Below, in pieces: positions 33,880 to 43,052 of a stretch of DNA of 64,000 nucleotides. Source of the stretch: JBGQBN01 sp041494805 (GTDB lineage Bacteria; Acidobacteriota; Terriglobia; Terriglobales; Acidobacteriaceae); the NCBI GenBank assembly GCA_041494805.1, contig JBGQBN010000011.1, positions 1-64,000 on the forward strand, read 5' to 3'. The position numbers and the translations under genes are program-made. The stretch's first letter is position 1. Each line of letters begins with the position of its first letter. The notes under the pieces were generated by a model. That model saw nothing but the letters and a program-made list of their open reading frames with translations, was not told the origin of the DNA and made no database searches.

Positions 33880-34200
33880 CGGACCTCGGGCGGCGTCAAG
33901 GTTAGAACCGTTATATCATCCGTTGTGCCCTATTTCGCCGCGGAAAGCTCTGCGGTGGAAATCAGAAAAATCCCCAAAAAAGAGGCGAGCCATGCCCGTC
34001 CGGCGATTGCGCGGAAGTGCCGCATGGGAACCTCCAAATGTTTAGATCGATCAGGATGCCGAGGGAAGAAATACTCTGAGGGCCGAAGGACGGTTAAACA
34101 CTACTACGCGGATATCCGGTTTGCAACCCGGGGGGGTGAACGCGGTGGATTGAGGCTGAGTGTTCCCAAGAGCTCGGTACGAGAGTAATCCCCCACGGGT
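33880..34200. other. Divergent intergenic region, no gene seen
   Basis: This stretch separates the uracil-DNA glycosylase gene from the tig promoter. It contains a small CCGC/GCGG hairpin near 33938-33955 and a run of seven Gs near 34130. No credible gene, heptad array or palindromic repeat was seen. Confidence 0.5.
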
Positions 34201-34229
34201 TTGACGCTGCCCTTCTCTGTCTTTACACT
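34201..34229 (+). promoter_or_regulatory. Sigma70-type promoter for a leaderless tig mRNA
   Basis: TTGACG (34201-34206) and TACACT (34224-34229) are separated by exactly 17 bases. The expected transcription start, 7-8 bases after the -10 box, coincides with the GTG at 34237-34239. The frame is open from 34201 only because the -35 box begins with TTG; that codon would lie upstream of the transcript. Confidence 0.68.
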
Positions 34230-34236
34230 CAAATAT

Positions 34237-35505
34237 GTGAGTCCTACCGAAACCAGCAGCAACACAAAACGGGAGATTCAGGTCGAGATTCCAGCCGAGG
34301 AAGTTGCCCGCGAGACCGAGTCGCTGATCCAGAAATATCAGAAAGTCGCCCGGCTGCCCGGATTCCGCCGCGGGCATGTGCCCCCCTCCATCATCCGGCA
34401 GCGCTTCGCCCAGGACATCAAGAACGATGTCGTCGATGCGCTGGTGCCGCGCTATTTCCGCAAGGAAGCCGACAAGCTGGGGTTGATGCCCGTTTCGCAG
34501 CCTCGGGTGACCGATCTGCACCTGAACGAAAATGAGCCGTTGCGTTTTAAGGCCAGCTTCGAAGTGATGCCGGAAATCAAGGCTGAGGGCTACAAAGAGC
34601 TGCGCGCCGATAAGCCCACTGTTTCGGTCACAGATGAAGAAGTCGAACAGTCGCTGAATGGCCTGCGGGAGCAGCACGCTACTTTCACTTCGATAGAAGG
34701 CAGAGCTCTGGCCGATGCTGATTTTGCCCAGGTCTCGCTCGATGGTAAGCCCAAAGAAGGCGAAGGCAATCCGGTTCACATGGATGACATTCTGGTCGAG
34801 ATCGGCGGCAAGAACACCATGCCCGAGTTCACCGAGAACCTGCGGGCAGCCAACGCCGGCGACGAGCGCAGTTTTGACGTGACTTACCCACCCGACGCGT
34901 CTGACCAGAGGCTGGCGGGAAGGACCCTCACTTACACGGTGAGAGTGCAGTCCATCAAGCAGAAGAGCCTGCCGGAGCTGAACGATCAATTCGCCAAGGA
35001 ACTGGGAGAGTTCGGCAACCTGGATGAAGTACGGAAGCGCATTCGTGAAGGCATGGAAGAGGAGCGGACACACGCCGCCCAGCACGAAGCGAAAGACAAG
35101 CTGGTTGCCGAGCTGGTGAAGCGCAACGAATTTGAAGTACCCGAAGCGCTAGTGGAACGCCAGATTGATCTGCGGCTGGAGCGCGGGTTGCGGGCACTGG
35201 CGGCACAGGGCATGAAGCCCGAAGACATCAAGAAAATGAACTTCAACCGGTTGCGTGCTGGCCAGAGGGAGCAGGCGTTGCAAGAAGTAAAGGCTTCACT
35301 GTTGTTGGAAAAGATTGCCGAGGAGGAAAAGATCGAAGTCAGCGATGCGGAGATCGACACGGAAGTCGAGTCCCTGGCGAAACAGTCAAAACAGACGCCG
35401 GCAGCGATCCGGGCTCGTTTGACACGCGATGGGGCGCTCGATAGAATCCGAAGTAGAATCCGCAGCGAAAAGACCCTCGATTTCTTGTATCACCAGTCCG
35501 CGTAA
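34237..35505 (+). CDS. tig: Trigger factor, ribosome-associated chaperone and prolyl isomerase
   Basis: The 422-residue protein has the N-terminal ribosome-binding domain with the signature ARLPGFRRGHVP (the GFRxGxxP loop that docks on L23), a degenerate FKBP-type domain in the middle (DFAQVSLDGKPKEG, NTMPEFTENLRAANAGDE), and a long helical C-terminal arm domain. The start is placed at GTG 34237, which gives the usual spacing to the first conserved strand REIQVEIP. No ribosome binding site precedes it and a promoter ends just upstream, so translation is probably leaderless. It opens the tig-clpP-clpX-lon cluster. Confidence 0.95.
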   Translation: MSPTETSSNTKREIQVEIPAEEVARETESLIQKYQKVARLPGFRRGHVPPSIIRQRFAQDIKNDVVDALVPRYFRKEADKLGLMPVSQPRVTDLHLNENEPLRFKASFEVMPEIKAEGYKELRADKPTVSVTDEEVEQSLNGLREQHATFTSIEGRALADADFAQVSLDGKPKEGEGNPVHMDDILVEIGGKNTMPEFTENLRAANAGDERSFDVTYPPDASDQRLAGRTLTYTVRVQSIKQKSLPELNDQFAKELGEFGNLDEVRKRIREGMEEERTHAAQHEAKDKLVAELVKRNEFEVPEALVERQIDLRLERGLRALAAQGMKPEDIKKMNFNRLRAGQREQALQEVKASLLLEKIAEEEKIEVSDAEIDTEVESLAKQSKQTPAAIRARLTRDGALDRIRSRIRSEKTLDFLYHQSA

Positions 35506-35560
35506 GCGGACCACTTTCGACCCCCCCTAGGCCACGTATCTTGGGGCAGGAGTGTGGCAG

Positions 35561-36169
35561 GTGAATGTGAACGAACCAAAGATGATGCTGGTGCCCATGG
35601 TCATCGAGCAGACCGGGCGAGGCGAGCGCGCGTATGACATTTATTCCCGGCTGCTGCGGGACAACATTATTTTTATTGGCACGCCGATTGACGACAACAT
35701 CGCCAACCTGGTGATTGCGCAGATGCTGTTCCTGGCGCAGGAAGACCCGGAGAAGGACATCCAGCTCTACGTCAATTCTCCAGGAGGGTCGATCACGGCG
35801 GGCATGGCGATTTACGACACCATGCAGTACGTGAAGAACGATGTTACGACCATCTGCATCGGCCAGGCGGCCAGCATGGCAGCGTTACTGCTGGCGGCGG
35901 GAGAACCGAAGAAGCGGCTGGCACTGCCGAATTCGCGGATTCTAATCCACCAGCCCTCCATGGGTGGCCTTTCGGGCCAAGCCACGGACATTGACATCCA
36001 TGCCCGGGAAATCTTGCGTATGCGGGAGATTACAAACCAGTTGCTGGCCAAACACAGCGGCCAAAAGCTGGAAAAGGTGGAGAAAGACGTGGAGCGCGAC
36101 TTCATCATGAACGCGCAACAGGCGAAGGAATACGGAATCATAGACGATATCATCTATAAGACGAGATAA
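35561..36169 (+). CDS. clpP: ATP-dependent Clp protease proteolytic subunit
   Basis: ClpP forms the 14-subunit peptidase chamber that works with ClpX. In this 202-residue form the nucleophile is S105 in GQAASMAALLL and the histidine H130 in ILIHQPSMGG; the QLYVNSPGGSITAGMAIYD block lines the oxyanion site. Three in-frame starts compete: GTG 35552, GTG 35561 and ATG 35582. I chose 35561 because AGGAG (35548-35552) is eight bases upstream. The distance from tig is 55 bases. Confidence 0.96.
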   Translation: MNVNEPKMMLVPMVIEQTGRGERAYDIYSRLLRDNIIFIGTPIDDNIANLVIAQMLFLAQEDPEKDIQLYVNSPGGSITAGMAIYDTMQYVKNDVTTICIGQAASMAALLLAAGEPKKRLALPNSRILIHQPSMGGLSGQATDIDIHAREILRMREITNQLLAKHSGQKLEKVEKDVERDFIMNAQQAKEYGIIDDIIYKTR

Positions 36170-36291
36170 GGGTATGATCGGGTTTCTGCCGACCGGTTTC
36201 CTGGAACTCTCGGCGTGAAACGATCTCTCCCCGCGACCGGGTGCAAGGTGCCTTGGATTTGGAGAGACGGCGGCAAAAGGAGCAAAGCCGA

Positions 36292-37569
36292 GTGAAAAAC
36301 AGGACCGGCACCGAAGAGATATTGCGCTGTTCGTTCTGCCATAAATCGCAGGACGCGGTGGCCAAGCTGATTTCGTCCCCCAGCGATTATCCCCGGGCCT
36401 ACATTTGCGACGAGTGTGTGGCGGTCTGTAATTCCATCCTGGAAGATGACCGAACCGCTACCCCTCCTGCCTCCACTCCCAACCAGCTTCCCAAGCCCCA
36501 GGAAGTCAAGACCTTCCTGGACGAGTACGTGATTGGCCAGGAGCAGACCAAGAAGAAACTGGCGGTGGCGGTTTACAACCACTACAAGCGGATTTACATG
36601 AACCGGCAGCGCAGCGGCGACGGGGTCGAACTGACCAAGTCGAACATCATGCTGATCGGGCCGACGGGAACGGGCAAGACGCTGATGGCCCAGACCCTGG
36701 CCCGCATGCTGGACGTTCCCTTCGCCATCGTGGACGCCACCACCCTGACGGAAGCGGGCTACGTCGGCGAGGACGTGGAGAACATCATCCTCAAACTACT
36801 GCAGTCGGCTGACGGTGATGTGGGGCGCGCCCAGACCGGGATCATCTACATCGATGAGGTGGACAAGATCGGGCGGAAGGATGAGAATCCATCGATCACT
36901 CGCGACGTTTCCGGCGAGGGTGTGCAGCAGGCATTGCTGAAGATCCTGGAAGGGACCATTGCTAACGTGCCGCCACAGGGCGGGCGCAAGCATCCCCACC
37001 AGGAGTTCACTCCCGTTGATACCACCAACATTCTGTTCATCTGCGGCGGGGCTTTCGTCGGGTTGGAGAAGATTATCGGGCGGCGTGTAGGCAAGAAGTC
37101 GCTGGGCTTCAAAGTAGGTGAAGAAAGCGAAAAGGAAGAGGTTTCCACCAACCGCAAACGGAGTTTCGAACTGCTCAGCGACGTGCAGCCCGAGGACCTG
37201 ATCAAGTTTGGGCTGATCCCCGAGTTTGTGGGGCGCCTGCCGGTGGTCGGCGTGCTCGAAGACCTGGACGAGTTCGCGCTGATCGAAATCCTTACCCGCC
37301 CCAAGAACGCCATCATCAAGCAGTATCAGAGGCTATTCGAATTTGAGAATGTGCGGCTGAAGTTCAGTGAGGATGCCCTGCGGGCGATCGCGCGCCAGGC
37401 CATGGCTCGCAAAGTGGGTGCGCGCGGCTTGCGCATGATCCTGGAAGAGCTGATGCTCGACCTCATGTTCCACCTGCCCAGCCAGAAGAAGGTCAAGGAA
37501 TTCGAAGTGACAAGGGAGATGGTGGAGAAACGCAGCGTTACACTCGCTATGATGGAGAAGGCAGGATAG
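36292..37569 (+). CDS. clpX: Clp protease ATP-binding subunit ClpX
   Basis: ClpX is the AAA+ unfoldase that feeds substrates, including SsrA-tagged proteins, to ClpP. The 425-residue protein begins with the four-cysteine zinc-binding domain (CSFC and CDEC), followed by Walker A GPTGTGKT at 123-130, Walker B IIYIDEVDKI, the pore loop GYVGEDVE region and a sensor-2 GARGLR block. The start is GTG 36292, with AAGGAG nine bases upstream; an in-frame GTG at 36241 would add 17 residues without a good site. SmpB, encoded elsewhere in this window, belongs to the same rescue route. Confidence 0.97.
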   Translation: MKNRTGTEEILRCSFCHKSQDAVAKLISSPSDYPRAYICDECVAVCNSILEDDRTATPPASTPNQLPKPQEVKTFLDEYVIGQEQTKKKLAVAVYNHYKRIYMNRQRSGDGVELTKSNIMLIGPTGTGKTLMAQTLARMLDVPFAIVDATTLTEAGYVGEDVENIILKLLQSADGDVGRAQTGIIYIDEVDKIGRKDENPSITRDVSGEGVQQALLKILEGTIANVPPQGGRKHPHQEFTPVDTTNILFICGGAFVGLEKIIGRRVGKKSLGFKVGEESEKEEVSTNRKRSFELLSDVQPEDLIKFGLIPEFVGRLPVVGVLEDLDEFALIEILTRPKNAIIKQYQRLFEFENVRLKFSEDALRAIARQAMARKVGARGLRMILEELMLDLMFHLPSQKKVKEFEVTREMVEKRSVTLAMMEKAG

Positions 37570-37583
37570 TATTGCAGATTCAT

Positions 37584-37685
37584 GTAGAGACGTAGCTTGC
37601 TACGTCTCGCTTGCCATGGACAAGGATTGAAACGCGAAGGGAACCGCTGCGGCGCAGAGAGAGACGTTGCCAGCAACGTCTCTAC
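37584..37685. repeat. Two GTAGAGACGT palindromes between clpX and lon
   Basis: A GAGACGTAGC-TT-GCTACGTCTC copy lies at 37584-37608. A diverged copy, GAGACGTTGC-CA-GCAACGTCTCTAC, is at 37661-37685. Both are strong hairpins in a transcribed gap inside the proteostasis operon. They may tune lon expression or mark mobile short repeats. Confidence 0.82.
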
Positions 37686-37725
37686 AAATGTTGCGATGGC
37701 CGAAGACCAGTAGTTCGGAGAATTA

Positions 37726-40131
37726 GTGACCACAGCCAAGGAAAAATTCGAGACCAAGAAACTTCCCATGATGCCTATCCGGGACGTGGTCATCTTCCCT
37801 CACATGATGACCCCGTTCGTGGTGGGCCGGGAATCGAGCGTGCGCGCGCTGGAAGAGGCATTGGCCGCCGACAAGAAGATTTTCCTGGCCACGCAGCATG
37901 ACGCCAGCGTGGACGAGCCCAAGCCCAACGAGATTTACCAGGTGGGCACGATCGTCAACATCGTACAAAGCCTCAAGCTGCCTGACGGCAATATTAAGGT
38001 CCTGGTCGAGGGCATCGAGCGGGGCAAAATCCTGCAAATCAGCGAGACCGAAGGCTTCATGCAGGTGTCGGTCCGGGTGGCCCGGTATGCGACCGAGACT
38101 ACGCCGCAGATCGAAACCGGGATGCAGCGGGTCACATCGCTCTTCGAGCAGTACGTGAAGCTGTGCCAGTCCCTGAATTACGAGACCATGATCGCGGCGG
38201 TGCGCATGGAAGATCCCGCCAAGCTCACGGACACGATTGCCGCCAACCTGCAGCTTTCCATTGAAGAAAAGCAAGAATTGCTCGAGATCTTCGATCCAGC
38301 CGAGCGCCTTAGCCGGATCGGAGATGTTCTCGACATCGAAATCGAGAAGCTGAACATGGACCGCACCATCCAGTCCCGGGTGAAGCGGCAGATGGAGCGT
38401 GCGCAGAAAGAGTATTACCTCAACGAAAAGATCAAGGCCATCCAGAAGGAACTGGGACGGGGAGAGAAAAGCGAATTCGACGAACTAAAAAAGAAGATCG
38501 AATCTGCCGGCATGCCCAAGGAAGTGCGCGACAAGGCCATGCAGGAGTTGAAGAAGATCGAGGCCATGCCGCCGATGTCGGCCGAGTCCACCGTCTCGCG
38601 CAACTACTTGGACTGGCTGCTGGCCGTGCCGTGGAAGAAACGCTCCAAGGAAATTCGCAACATTAGCCGCGCCGAGAAGGTACTGAACGAAGATCATTAC
38701 GGGCTGGAGAAGATCAAGGAGCGCATCCTGGAATTCCTGGCCGTCCGCCAGTTGGTAAAGAATCCCAAAGGCTCGATTCTGTGCTTCGTGGGGCCTCCGG
38801 GAGTGGGCAAGACTTCGTTGGGTATGTCCATCGCCAAGGCCACAGGGCGCAAGTTTGTCCGCATGTCGCTGGGTGGGGTACGTGATGAGGCAGAAATCCG
38901 CGGTCATCGGCGGACGTACATCGGCGCCCTGCCGGGGCAGATCATCCAGATGATGAAGAAAGCAGGGACCAAGAATCCGGTCTTCATGCTGGATGAAGTG
39001 GACAAGATGTCCATGGACTTCCGCGGTGACCCGTCGGCGGCTCTGCTGGAAGTGCTCGATCCGGAGCAGAACGTCATGTTCGTGGACCACTACCTGGACG
39101 TGGAATACGACCTTTCACAGGTCTTCTTCATTGCCACCGCGAATGTGATCCACACCATCCCGCCCGCGCTGCAGGACCGCATGGAAGTGCTGCGGCTGCA
39201 CGGTTACACTGAACTGGAAAAGGTCGAGATCGCCAAGCAGTTCCTGGTGAAGAAGCAGATGTTGCAGGGCGGGTTGACCGAGAAAAATCTGAAGTTCACG
39301 GACGGCGCAATCACCAGCATGATTCGGTCCTACACCCGGGAAGCCGGCGTGCGGAACCTGGAGCGCGAGATCGGCAATGTCTGCCGCAAAGTAGCGCGCA
39401 AGGTGGTTAAGGAAGGTGAAAGCTATAACGTCGCCATCTCGCCGGAAAACGTGAACGATTTCCTGGGAGTGATCAAATTCCGCGATACGCTGGCGCACGA
39501 GAAGAGTGAAGTCGGACTGGTCACAGGTCTGGCCTGGACCGAGGCTGGCGGATCTATCCTGAGCACCGAAGCCACGGTGGTGGACGGCAAGGGCAAGCTG
39601 ATGCTGACCGGGAAGCTGGGCGACGTGATGCAGGAGTCGGCGCAAGCGGCCATGTCGTACGTACGCTCGCGAGCTGCCCGGCTGGGCCTGCCGCGCGATT
39701 TCTACCGCAACCTCGATATTCACGTGCACGTGCCCGAAGGCGCAATCCCAAAGGATGGGCCGTCGGCCGGCATCACCATCGCTACTGCCATCGCCAGCGC
39801 ACTGAGTAAGATCCCGGTGCGACGCGATCTAGCCATGACGGGGGAGATCACGCTGCGCGGCAAGGTACTGGCTATCGGCGGGCTGAAAGAAAAACTGCTG
39901 GCAGCCCACCGGGCGGGCTTGTTTGAAGTCATTCTGCCTCAGGACAACGAAAAGGATCTAGCCGAAGTGCCGGAGAACCTGCGCAACGCCATGAAACTGC
40001 ATTTTGTTGACACCATGGACCAAGTTCTCGCAGTGGCGCTGGAGCGGCCACTGCCAACCATGAATGACGAGACGGCGCAGCCCATCGCGCCGATTGCGCA
40101 ACCCGGGGAGAGTCCAACCGCGCACCAGTAG
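37726..40131 (+). CDS. lon: ATP-dependent protease Lon
   Basis: Lon degrades damaged and regulatory proteins in the cytoplasm. The 801-residue protein has the N-terminal LON substrate domain (MPIRDVVIFPHMMTPFVVGR), coiled-coil region, AAA+ module with Walker A GPPGVGKT at 356-363 and FMLDEVDKM, and the C-terminal protease domain. The catalytic serine is S680 in KDGPSAGIT and the lysine is K723 in GLKEKLL. The GTG start at 37726 follows CGGAG. The C-terminal tail beyond residue 780 is Pro/Ala-rich. A terminator follows 47 bases after the stop. Confidence 0.97.
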   Translation: MTTAKEKFETKKLPMMPIRDVVIFPHMMTPFVVGRESSVRALEEALAADKKIFLATQHDASVDEPKPNEIYQVGTIVNIVQSLKLPDGNIKVLVEGIERGKILQISETEGFMQVSVRVARYATETTPQIETGMQRVTSLFEQYVKLCQSLNYETMIAAVRMEDPAKLTDTIAANLQLSIEEKQELLEIFDPAERLSRIGDVLDIEIEKLNMDRTIQSRVKRQMERAQKEYYLNEKIKAIQKELGRGEKSEFDELKKKIESAGMPKEVRDKAMQELKKIEAMPPMSAESTVSRNYLDWLLAVPWKKRSKEIRNISRAEKVLNEDHYGLEKIKERILEFLAVRQLVKNPKGSILCFVGPPGVGKTSLGMSIAKATGRKFVRMSLGGVRDEAEIRGHRRTYIGALPGQIIQMMKKAGTKNPVFMLDEVDKMSMDFRGDPSAALLEVLDPEQNVMFVDHYLDVEYDLSQVFFIATANVIHTIPPALQDRMEVLRLHGYTELEKVEIAKQFLVKKQMLQGGLTEKNLKFTDGAITSMIRSYTREAGVRNLEREIGNVCRKVARKVVKEGESYNVAISPENVNDFLGVIKFRDTLAHEKSEVGLVTGLAWTEAGGSILSTEATVVDGKGKLMLTGKLGDVMQESAQAAMSYVRSRAARLGLPRDFYRNLDIHVHVPEGAIPKDGPSAGITIATAIASALSKIPVRRDLAMTGEITLRGKVLAIGGLKEKLLAAHRAGLFEVILPQDNEKDLAEVPENLRNAMKLHFVDTMDQVLAVALERPLPTMNDETAQPIAPIAQPGESPTAHQ

Positions 40132-40138
40132 TTTTCAA

Positions 40139-40173
40139 TTCTCAGTTCTCGGTTGTCAGTTTCCGGTTGTCAG
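40139..40173. repeat. Five-copy heptad array after lon
   Basis: Units TTCTCAG, TTCTCGG, TTGTCAG, TTTCCGG, TTGTCAG follow each other without gaps, starting seven bases after the lon stop codon and ending just before the terminator hairpin. Confidence 0.85.
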
Positions 40174-40177
40174 TGAT

Positions 40178-40203
40178 GGCCCGCAAATGCGGGCCTTTCT
40201 CTT
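40178..40203 (+). terminator. Rho-independent terminator of the tig-clpP-clpX-lon cluster
   Basis: GGCCCGC (40178-40184) pairs with GCGGGCC (40189-40195) over an AAAT loop, followed by TTTCTCTT. The 7-bp GC stem and T-rich tail are the classic pattern. Confidence 0.82.
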
Positions 40204-40240
40204 GCTGGGGGTCTTACAATAGGCTAGAAATCGGTGAGGC

Positions 40241-40477
40241 ATGGAACCGAATCTCCAACCGGACGAAAACAAGAGCTTCTTCCGACGTGCGGCAGGCCTG
40301 ATTGTCGCTGTGGCGGTGGTCTTGGTCCTTCTGATCGGGCTGCCTAACTACCGATGGTTCTTCCTGATCAGTGTCGGGATTGGGCTGGTGGTAGCTGCGA
40401 TCCTTTACATATGGCACAGGTTCAAGCCGCTCAAGGAAGACGACGTCGAACACAAGCGTCCTCTCGGGCTGGAGTAG
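40241..40477 (+). CDS. Small two-helix membrane protein of unknown function
   Basis: The 78-residue protein has a charged N terminus, two hydrophobic helices (about residues 18-36 and 40-60, GLIVAVAVVLVLLIGLP and FFLISVGIGLVVAAILYIW) and a basic, then acidic tail. No family was recognised. Codon use looks normal for the window, and it sits 41 bases before engB on the same strand. The terminator and the gap before it suggest its own promoter. Confidence 0.6.
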   Translation: MEPNLQPDENKSFFRRAAGLIVAVAVVLVLLIGLPNYRWFFLISVGIGLVVAAILYIWHRFKPLKEDDVEHKRPLGLE

Positions 40478-40517
40478 CTCCCCTTGCAAGTTCCCGCCCG
40501 AAACTGCAAACTGTTTC

Positions 40518-41126
40518 ATGCGTGTTCTCTCCCGATTTTTGATGGCCGCGACCGATGCCAGCCACTTCCCTGCTCCCAGCTTGCCGGAAGTAGCATTCCT
40601 GGGGCGGTCGAACGTGGGAAAGTCGAGTGTCATCAATTCGCTGCTGGGCGCGAAGGTGGCCAAGACCAGTTCCACTCCCGGGCGGACCCGGTCCATTAAT
40701 TTCTTCGAAGTGCGCTGGCCGGGGAAACCTCAGCCTGAACTGATCTTCACCGACCTGCCCGGTTATGGCTACGCCAAAGTGGCGCGCGAGGTTTCCGAGC
40801 AGTGGCCTAGCTTCATCGAACCCTATCTCCGGGAGCGTCCCTGTCTGGCGCTGTGCCTGGCGCTGGTGGACGTCAACGTGCCGCCCCAGCCCAGTGACCG
40901 GCAAATGGTGGAGTTCCTCGAGGCCAGCGGACGCCCGTTTCTCATCGTAGCCACCAAGAGCGACCGGCTGTCGAACAACCAATTGCACAACTCTGTCCGG
41001 GCAATGGCACAGGAGTTTCCCCAAGCGCGCATCGTTCCCTATTCGGGTAGGACGGGAACCGGGCACGAGGAACTCTGGCAGCAGATCCGGGCGGGGGTGG
41101 AAAACCACCGCGCTGCCCAATTGTGA
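40518..41126 (+). CDS. engB: Ribosome-biogenesis GTPase EngB (YihA/YsxC)
   Basis: This P-loop GTPase helps assemble the large ribosomal subunit. The 202-residue protein has G1 GRSNVGKS at 29-36, G2 around TPGRTRSINFF, G3 DLPGYGYA and G4 ATKSDR, the set and order of the YihA subfamily. The C terminus SGRTGTGHEELWQQI matches the G5/helix region. The ATG at 40518 gives the usual N-terminal length; an ATG at 40542 is possible. Confidence 0.95.
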   Translation: MRVLSRFLMAATDASHFPAPSLPEVAFLGRSNVGKSSVINSLLGAKVAKTSSTPGRTRSINFFEVRWPGKPQPELIFTDLPGYGYAKVAREVSEQWPSFIEPYLRERPCLALCLALVDVNVPPQPSDRQMVEFLEASGRPFLIVATKSDRLSNNQLHNSVRAMAQEFPQARIVPYSGRTGTGHEELWQQIRAGVENHRAAQL

Positions 41127-41279
41127 ACTTCTTCCCAAAAAGGGAACCCCGCCGACCTTTGGTAAAGCTAGACTCAGCTCGTAACCACCCTCCTGGAACG
41201 ACTTTCCGTAGGATTCCAAGGTAGAAACCGTGCCGAAGTGTGCGCTCTCTCTTCGTGGAGCTGAGCCGAGAGCGGAGGT

Positions 41280-41951
41280 ATGGACTACCGAACAGAAATG
41301 CCTGAATACGGTGCCGAAGCTACCCCTAGTAACAGCTCAGAGTACTTACGCGCTCTGAAACGGGGCAATGAGAGCCGGACCCCGCTTGACCCTGCCTCTT
41401 CGCCGCCGGCGGCACCGGCAACCATCCCCGCAATCAGTCCTGCGCCCGCTGCCGAAAAGCGGAAGAGTCCACGGTATAAGTGTGAGGGCAGCGCGGAGTT
41501 CCGCACCGAAGGCATTGACGTGCGCACCTGGGCCAGGGTTACCGATATCAGCCGCAACGGATGCTATGTGGAGATGCAGGCAACCTCTTCGGTGAACACC
41601 GCCGTAAGCATGGTCCTTGAAGTGAACGGAATACGCGTGCGGCTTAAAGGAACAGTCAGGACGTCTTACCCCCTCCTGGGTATGGGGATCGAATTTACCG
41701 AAATCACGGACGAAGACCGGATCCGGCTGGAAGAACTCTTACTCCGGTTGGCGGGTGATGTTTCACCACCACCTGAGATCAAATCCAGGCAGCCAACTTC
41801 CGTGGTCCCCGATCTACTGATGATCATGGACGCGGGCGCGGCTCTGAATGCGGTGGCAACATTCTTCCAGGACAACCAGGCGCTCACGCGAGAACAGTTC
41901 ACGGAGCTGATCGGCAAGAGCCAGAACCGCGACCGAGGTGAGCGGCGCTGA
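41280..41951 (+). CDS. PilZ-domain protein
   Basis: The 223-residue protein has a Ser/Pro/Ala-rich N terminus of about 58 residues and then a PilZ domain: KRKSPRYKCEGSAEF contains the basic start of the RxxxR-type loop, and DISRNGCYVEM is the D/NxSxxG motif that contacts cyclic di-GMP. The helical C-terminal 70 residues are not recognised. PilZ proteins relay c-di-GMP levels to motility, polysaccharide or secretion systems. It is a single gene followed 158 bases later by the epimerase gene. Confidence 0.85.
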   Translation: MDYRTEMPEYGAEATPSNSSEYLRALKRGNESRTPLDPASSPPAAPATIPAISPAPAAEKRKSPRYKCEGSAEFRTEGIDVRTWARVTDISRNGCYVEMQATSSVNTAVSMVLEVNGIRVRLKGTVRTSYPLLGMGIEFTEITDEDRIRLEELLLRLAGDVSPPPEIKSRQPTSVVPDLLMIMDAGAALNAVATFFQDNQALTREQFTELIGKSQNRDRGERR

Positions 41952-42109
41952 GCAGTCTGGAGAAGCACCGACAATCAAGCAGCCCGCAGTTTTTGATTCG
42001 CAGTCCTCCCACACTCAGAGCAGTTCCCCGTAAGCCGAACCTTTGCAGTTACTTCTGTGCGTCCGGGAGGTGCCGGTCTCCGGACGATCCGCTATGATGA
42101 AACCGCCAT

Positions 42110-43051
42110 ATGGCTACATACCTGATCACAGGCGTTGCCGGGTTCATCGGATCGGCGCTGGCACGGGCAATATTGGCGCAGGGCGACCAGGTGCGCGGCA
42201 TCGACAATCTTTCCACAGGAAAGCGCGAGAACCTCGCGGAGATTGCAAGTCGTATTGATCTGCGCGTGGCCGACTTGCTCGACTTGGATGCCTTAAACCA
42301 GGTCTGCCGCGGGGTGGACTTTGTCCTGCACGAAGCTGCCATTCCCTCCGTGCCTAAATCCGTCCTGGATCCGCTCGGCAACAATCGTGCCAACGTGGAT
42401 GCCACGGTGAACGTGCTGGTGGCGGCGCGGGATGCCAAAGTCAAGCGTGTAGTCTATGCAGCTTCTTCTTCCGCTTACGGTGATACGCCCACGCTGCCCA
42501 AGCACGAAGACATGCTGCCCAGCCCAATTTCTCCCTATGCCGTGGCCAAACTGGCCAGCGAACACTACATGGTTTCGTTTTACCGCTGCTACGGACTGGA
42601 GACGGTGTGCCTGCGCTACTTCAATATTTTTGGGCCGCGTCAGGACCCGGCTTCGCCCTACTCTGGGGTGCTGGCCAAGTTCATCACCCAGATGCTCAAG
42701 GGAGAACAGCCCACCATCTTTGGGGATGGCGAGCAGAGCCGCGACTTCACCTACGTGGACAACGCCGTCGATGCCAACTTGCAGGCCTGCAAGGCGCCGG
42801 CCAGTGAAGTCGTCGGACGTGTGTTCAATGTGGCCACGGGCCGGCGGGTCGATTTGAATGAGACTTTCCGGGTGTTGAAGAAACTTATCGGCTACTCGGG
42901 TGAAGTGAAGTACGAACCGGAGCGAGCCGGAGATGTGAAGCACTCTTTGGCAGACATGTCGCGCGCGGAAAAACATCTGGGCTACAAGCCAGCGGTCGAT
43001 TTCCAAGAAGGTCTGAGACGGACGATCGAGTGGTATCGAAGTCAGGGGTAA
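42110..43051 (+). CDS. NAD-dependent sugar-nucleotide epimerase/dehydratase (GalE/WbpP-like)
   Basis: The 313-residue extended short-chain dehydrogenase has the NAD-binding GVAGFIG at residues 8-14, the D in GIDNLSTGKREN, the active-site SSSAYGD and the YAVAK catalytic pair. PRQDPASPYSGVLAKFI and GDGEQSRDFTYVDNAVDA are typical of UDP-GlcNAc or UDP-glucose 4-epimerases. The substrate is likely a UDP-hexose for polysaccharide or lipopolysaccharide, but cannot be fixed. No glycosyltransferase is directly adjacent; the polysaccharide locus lies 12 kb further on. Confidence 0.9.
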   Translation: MATYLITGVAGFIGSALARAILAQGDQVRGIDNLSTGKRENLAEIASRIDLRVADLLDLDALNQVCRGVDFVLHEAAIPSVPKSVLDPLGNNRANVDATVNVLVAARDAKVKRVVYAASSSAYGDTPTLPKHEDMLPSPISPYAVAKLASEHYMVSFYRCYGLETVCLRYFNIFGPRQDPASPYSGVLAKFITQMLKGEQPTIFGDGEQSRDFTYVDNAVDANLQACKAPASEVVGRVFNVATGRRVDLNETFRVLKKLIGYSGEVKYEPERAGDVKHSLADMSRAEKHLGYKPAVDFQEGLRRTIEWYRSQG

Positions 43052-43052
43052 C

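Noticed and set aside
34201..34236. TTG at 34201 as the tig start
   Set aside because: It is the first codon of the -35 hexamer of a well-formed promoter, and the protein would carry an extra N-terminal stretch not seen in trigger factors.
34051..35085. Reverse frame of over 340 codons opposite tig
   Set aside because: High-GC antisense shadow; tig has all trigger-factor signatures.
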